This document shows, piece after piece, positions 61,438-64,000 of a stretch of 64,000 nucleotides of DNA; within the stretch, counting starts at the first letter, position 1, and every line of letters begins with the position of its first letter. The stretch covers positions 1 through 64,000 of the forward strand of contig NZ_JABMKY010000032.1 in NCBI RefSeq assembly GCF_013204845.1, in the 5' to 3' direction. The notes under the pieces were generated by a model, which was not told where the DNA came from, made no database searches, and saw nothing but the letters and a program-made list of their open reading frames with translations. This DNA comes from Paenibacillus qinlingensis (GTDB taxonomy: Bacteria > Bacillota > Bacilli > Paenibacillales > NBRC-103111). The translations under genes were made by a program, and so were the position numbers.

Positions 61438-62475
61438 TCACCCTTTCTTGCTTGCTGGCATTTGCTGCGTCGTGCAGTGAACATTGCCGCCTTCTTTGAT
61501 AATGGACATGCCGTTAATTGTACGGATTCGACGTTCAGGGAACGTCGCTTGAAGCACTTCAATCGCCTTGCGATCTGTCTCTTCCGAAGTTCCACCAAAC
61601 ACCGGCAAGATGATGCCGCCGTTCACGAAATAAAAGTTCAAATAGCTAAGCGTCAAACGCTGCTCTTCAAAGAACGTCAGCGGTGGTTGCTCAATTTGGA
61701 TAATCTCAAATGAACGACCTTTAGCATCCCTCGCACTGCGGAGAATCTCCAAATTCTCCTGCGTAATCGCATAGTTAGCATCCGAAGGATCGTTACAGAC
61801 TTGCAGAATGATTTTGCCTGGAGCCGCGAAGCAAGCAATATTATCCACGTGACCGTCCGTCTCGTCACCGTCGAGCCCCTTGTTCAACCAGATAATTTTC
61901 TCCACGTTCACGAAATTGCGGACATGCGCCTCAATCTCCTCACGGCTCAGATCCGGGTTGCGGTTCGTGTTCAATAGACATTCTTCTGTGGTCAAAAGCG
62001 TCCCTTCTCCATCCACGTGGATGGAGCCACCCTCCATGACGAGCGGAGCGTCAAAACGTTTCACACCATGGTGCTCCGCAATTTGTGGCGCTACGTTATC
62101 ATCAAGATCCCAAGGCGCATACTTGCCGCCCCATGCATTGAACTTCCAGTTGACTGCTGCAATTTCTTGCTGCTCGTTCAACACGAAAGTTGGACCATTG
62201 TCGCGGAACCAAGCGTCATTATGGGGAATCTCCAAGAAATCCACATTGGATTCCGTGAACATCGCTTTCACTTGCTCTGCATCAGAAGGATTAACAATCA
62301 CAGTAACAGGCTCAAATTCGGCAATCGCCTTCGCCAAATCCGCATACCCTTGGGACACTACCGCGTGATCCTCTGGGTAAACCATCGACGCCTGAACCGG
62401 CCAAGAAATAAAAGTTCGTTCGTGCTCTGTCCACTCTGCTGGCATGCTATAGTTTACATCTTTAGGTTTCGTCAT
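61438..62475 (-). CDS. aguA: Agmatine deiminase
   Basis: The 345-residue guanidino-group-modifying enzyme converts agmatine to N-carbamoylputrescine and ammonia. Family blocks are MPAEWTEHERTFISWP, NDAWFRDNGPTFV, GLDGDETDGHVDNIACF and the catalytic cysteine in GGNVHCTTQQMP near the C-terminus. It begins the agu operon (aguA-aguB-lysE). Putrescine formation from agmatine is the inferred physiological role. Confidence 0.96.
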   Translation of the reverse strand: MTKPKDVNYSMPAEWTEHERTFISWPVQASMVYPEDHAVVSQGYADLAKAIAEFEPVTVIVNPSDAEQVKAMFTESNVDFLEIPHNDAWFRDNGPTFVLNEQQEIAAVNWKFNAWGGKYAPWDLDDNVAPQIAEHHGVKRFDAPLVMEGGSIHVDGEGTLLTTEECLLNTNRNPDLSREEIEAHVRNFVNVEKIIWLNKGLDGDETDGHVDNIACFAAPGKIILQVCNDPSDANYAITQENLEILRSARDAKGRSFEIIQIEQPPLTFFEEQRLTLSYLNFYFVNGGIILPVFGGTSEETDRKAIEVLQATFPERRIRTINGMSIIKEGGNVHCTTQQMPASKKG

Positions 62476-62733
62476 TATTCGTCATCTCACTTTATCTCAA
62501 TTTAGTTAATCATCGCATAGAAAATTCAAATAAAAACATCGTCTCCCATCATAACTCAAAAGCCGCCAAGGCTCAATGTAAATAGGTAGTTCCATGACCA
62601 AATCTTTGTCGACAACCTGCATCAGTTTAGCCTCATAACGGCTCGCCATTACCTACCAGCATATTTAAAGTGCTTTTAATACACATTAGAAGAGGATTTC
62701 ATAGACTGCATACCCGAAAGGATGGATCTCACT

Positions 62734-63369
62734 TTGGCAACTGTTCTGCATATTACTGCGCATCCTCATGATCATCAAACGTCTTACAGTATGGCCGTAG
62801 GCAAAGCTTTCATCGATGCCTATCGCGAAGCGAACCCCAATGACGAAGTGATTCCTGTTGATTTGTATCGTATCCAAGTGCCGCATATTGATGCGGACGT
62901 GTTCAGCGGATGGGGTAAGCTGCGCAGTGGACAAGATTTCTCCTCTTTATCTAGCGAGGAAAGCGCTAAGGTTGGACGCATTAGTGAACTCACCGAGCAG
63001 TTCATTGCTGCAGACAAATACGTGTTCGTCACGCCGATGTGGAATTTCTCATTCCCTCCTGTGATGAAAGCTTATCTGGATGCTCTTTGCGTAGCTGGCA
63101 AAACGTTCAAGTACACCGCAGAAGGTCCTGTTGGCCTTCTTCCTGGCAAAAAGGTACTGCATATCCAAGCGCGCGGCGGCGTGTATTCGGAGGGGCCTGC
63201 GGCCGGTATGGAATCTGGTCATCGCTATATCAGCATCATTATGGGCTTTTTCGGAATAACCGACACGCAAGGGCTGTTCGTAGAGGGGCATAACCAGTTC
63301 CCTGATAAAGCGCAGCAGATCAAAGAGGACGCGATTGCGCGTGCGAAGGATTTGGCGCATACGTTTTAA
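62734..63369 (+). CDS. azoR: FMN-dependent NADH-azoreductase
   Basis: I place the start at TTG 62734 (ATVLHITAHPHDHQTSYS), which lies 10 bp after AAGGA and gives the usual family N-terminus. The ATG at 62722 touches that site. The 211-residue flavodoxin-fold protein has the FMN-binding P-loop, FVTPMWNFSFPPVMKAYLD and HIQARGGVYSEG. AzoR enzymes reduce quinones and azo compounds and help against thiol stress. A terminator follows directly. Confidence 0.93.
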   Translation: MATVLHITAHPHDHQTSYSMAVGKAFIDAYREANPNDEVIPVDLYRIQVPHIDADVFSGWGKLRSGQDFSSLSSEESAKVGRISELTEQFIAADKYVFVTPMWNFSFPPVMKAYLDALCVAGKTFKYTAEGPVGLLPGKKVLHIQARGGVYSEGPAAGMESGHRYISIIMGFFGITDTQGLFVEGHNQFPDKAQQIKEDAIARAKDLAHTF

Positions 63370-63376
63370 TAAGGAG

Positions 63377-63425
63377 CTGTCCCCCAGGATCCATGGATCT
63401 TAGGGGACAGTTTTTCTTTGTGGAT
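63377..63425 (+). terminator. Terminator of azoR
   Basis: CTGTCCCC pairs with GGGGACAG, with an inner GGATCC/GGATCT region, followed by five Ts. Confidence 0.93.
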
Positions 63426-63477
63426 TGGCGGCATCAGCTCGATGAGCAGCTCTTTAATTAGCAGGAGTTGAGCTGTA

Positions 63478-63660
63478 AAACGGACACAGATGACCCTAAT
63501 TGGTTCAAAAGTACCCATTTGCATGGCTAACGGACATGATAGTCGCTATTTGCTTTTTTGGCACATGCTAATCGCAAAAAATGGATGAATAACGTCGTAG
63601 GCGTCCGTTACGTGGAAGAAGGGCTTCTTTTCTTGTGAATAAGGTCGCTAGTGTCCGTTA
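63478..63660. repeat. Quartet element G (TAACGGAC type)
   Basis: Four 21-bp boxes start at 63478, 63528, 63590 and 63640 (spacing 50, 62, 50). Read from their heads all four begin AACGGAC and end with a degenerate inverted TARSGWC-like half. Orientation is + + - -. It fills most of the 360-bp convergent gap after azoR, in which no gene is supported. Confidence 0.87.
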
Positions 63661-63728
63661 GACTTCCCCTCTATCTAGCAAAAAGCCTCAAACACCACTC
63701 ACGTGGACATTTGGAAGCTCACTCATCT

Positions 63729-64000
63729 TTACAGGGATCTAACTGCCGTAACAGTTGCGCCCCCTTTGCCAACGAGATAGGGATATGTTAAATATAATCC
63801 GCCTACATACAGCATCACCGCTATGTAAACAGGCAATAAATGTACAAAATCCGTATAGCCAATATGAAAATGCACCACTAATCCAGCTGCGAATCCCGGC
63901 AGCCCACCCCAGAGGAATGTCCACCATAACCATCCTTCGCCTTGATTGACACCCCAAAGCGCCGAAGCCGTTATCGCTACTGCTAATGAAAACAGCGCAC
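63729..64000 (-). CDS. Membrane protein, 3' part only (window edge)
   Basis: A minus-strand frame open at the right window edge encodes at least 89 residues and ends at TAA 63729. It has three hydrophobic helices (ALFSLAVAITASALWG; WWTFLWGGLPGFAAGLVVHF; LLPVYIAVMLYVGGLYLTYP), with aromatic loops (NQGEGWLWW, HIGYTDF). The start is outside the window and I do not recognise the family. A shorter frame over the same bases is a shadow. Confidence 0.75.
   Translation of the reverse strand, partial: ALFSLAVAITASALWGVNQGEGWLWWTFLWGGLPGFAAGLVVHFHIGYTDFVHLLPVYIAVMLYVGGLYLTYPYLVGKGGATVTAVRSL

Noticed and set aside
63739..63957. 72-residue minus-strand frame at the right edge
   Set aside because: An overlapping frame running off the window edge encodes regular membrane helices and is the better candidate.

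Overview
The window looks like chromosome of a spore-forming Paenibacillus-type Bacillota. The evidence is two GerA-type germinant receptor operons, a sigma-B partner-switching locus, S-layer (SLH) proteins, a copper-amine-oxidase 'stalk' lipoprotein, AGGAGG-type ribosome binding sites and many TTG/GTG starts. No rRNA, tRNA, CRISPR array, intact insertion sequence or prophage was seen. Most of the 64 kb is ordinary housekeeping, stress and envelope genes. The surprises are in the intergenic DNA.

Layout. 0-6 kb: methionine sulfoxide reductase msrC, an AraR-controlled araD, an SLH protein, and an autoregulated ECF sigma/anti-sigma pair. 6-17.4 kb: a membrane HD-GYP protein, an NfeD-flotillin pair, a 1056-residue SLH surface protein, an O-antigen-ligase-like membrane protein, a lipoprotein and a His-rich small protein. 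17.4-18.9 kb: a purine deaminase behind a variant purine riboswitch wired as an ON switch. 19-30.6 kb: a cold-shock pair (csp, ydjO) and a dense general-stress region: yflT, a 54-residue DUF1328 membrane protein, rsbV-rsbW-sigB with an rsbK-like hybrid kinase and rsbM-like methyltransferase, dps, a second rsbV/rsbW pair, an rsbY-like REC-PP2C phosphatase and ytxH. Four promoters here share GTTTCA-N14-GGKTAM, a sigma-B-type signature. 30.7-43 kb: fumC, a thioesterase and two divergent germination operons. 43-58.6 kb: an RNA-methyltransferase-like gene, two LysR regulators, ilvE, an MFS transporter, MOSC, glyA, padR-DUF2812, an ANT(6)-like nucleotidyltransferase and a chemotaxis receptor. 58.6-60 kb: a 1.3 kb repeat island. 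60-64 kb: lysE, agmatine-to-putrescine genes aguA/aguB, azoR, and the 3' end of a membrane protein at the right edge.

The most unusual signal is a family of eight intergenic 'quartet' elements at about 0.1, 6.1, 20.7, 32.3, 46.9, 59.0, 59.4 and 63.5 kb. Each has four boxes of 21 bp (8-bp half-site, 5-bp spacer, inverted 8-bp half-site). Box starts are 51, 62 and 51 bp apart within 1-2 bp, except the first element (51/51/51). Where boxes are polar they run + + - -. Five elements share the half-site TARMTGKA. Three others use unrelated half-sites (ATGTTGTA, TAACGGAC, and an AT-rich ATGC type) but keep the same spacing. Geometry is therefore conserved while sequence changes. Several elements lie next to simple-sequence arrays with units of 5 to 9 bp. 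I know of no named family that fits this.
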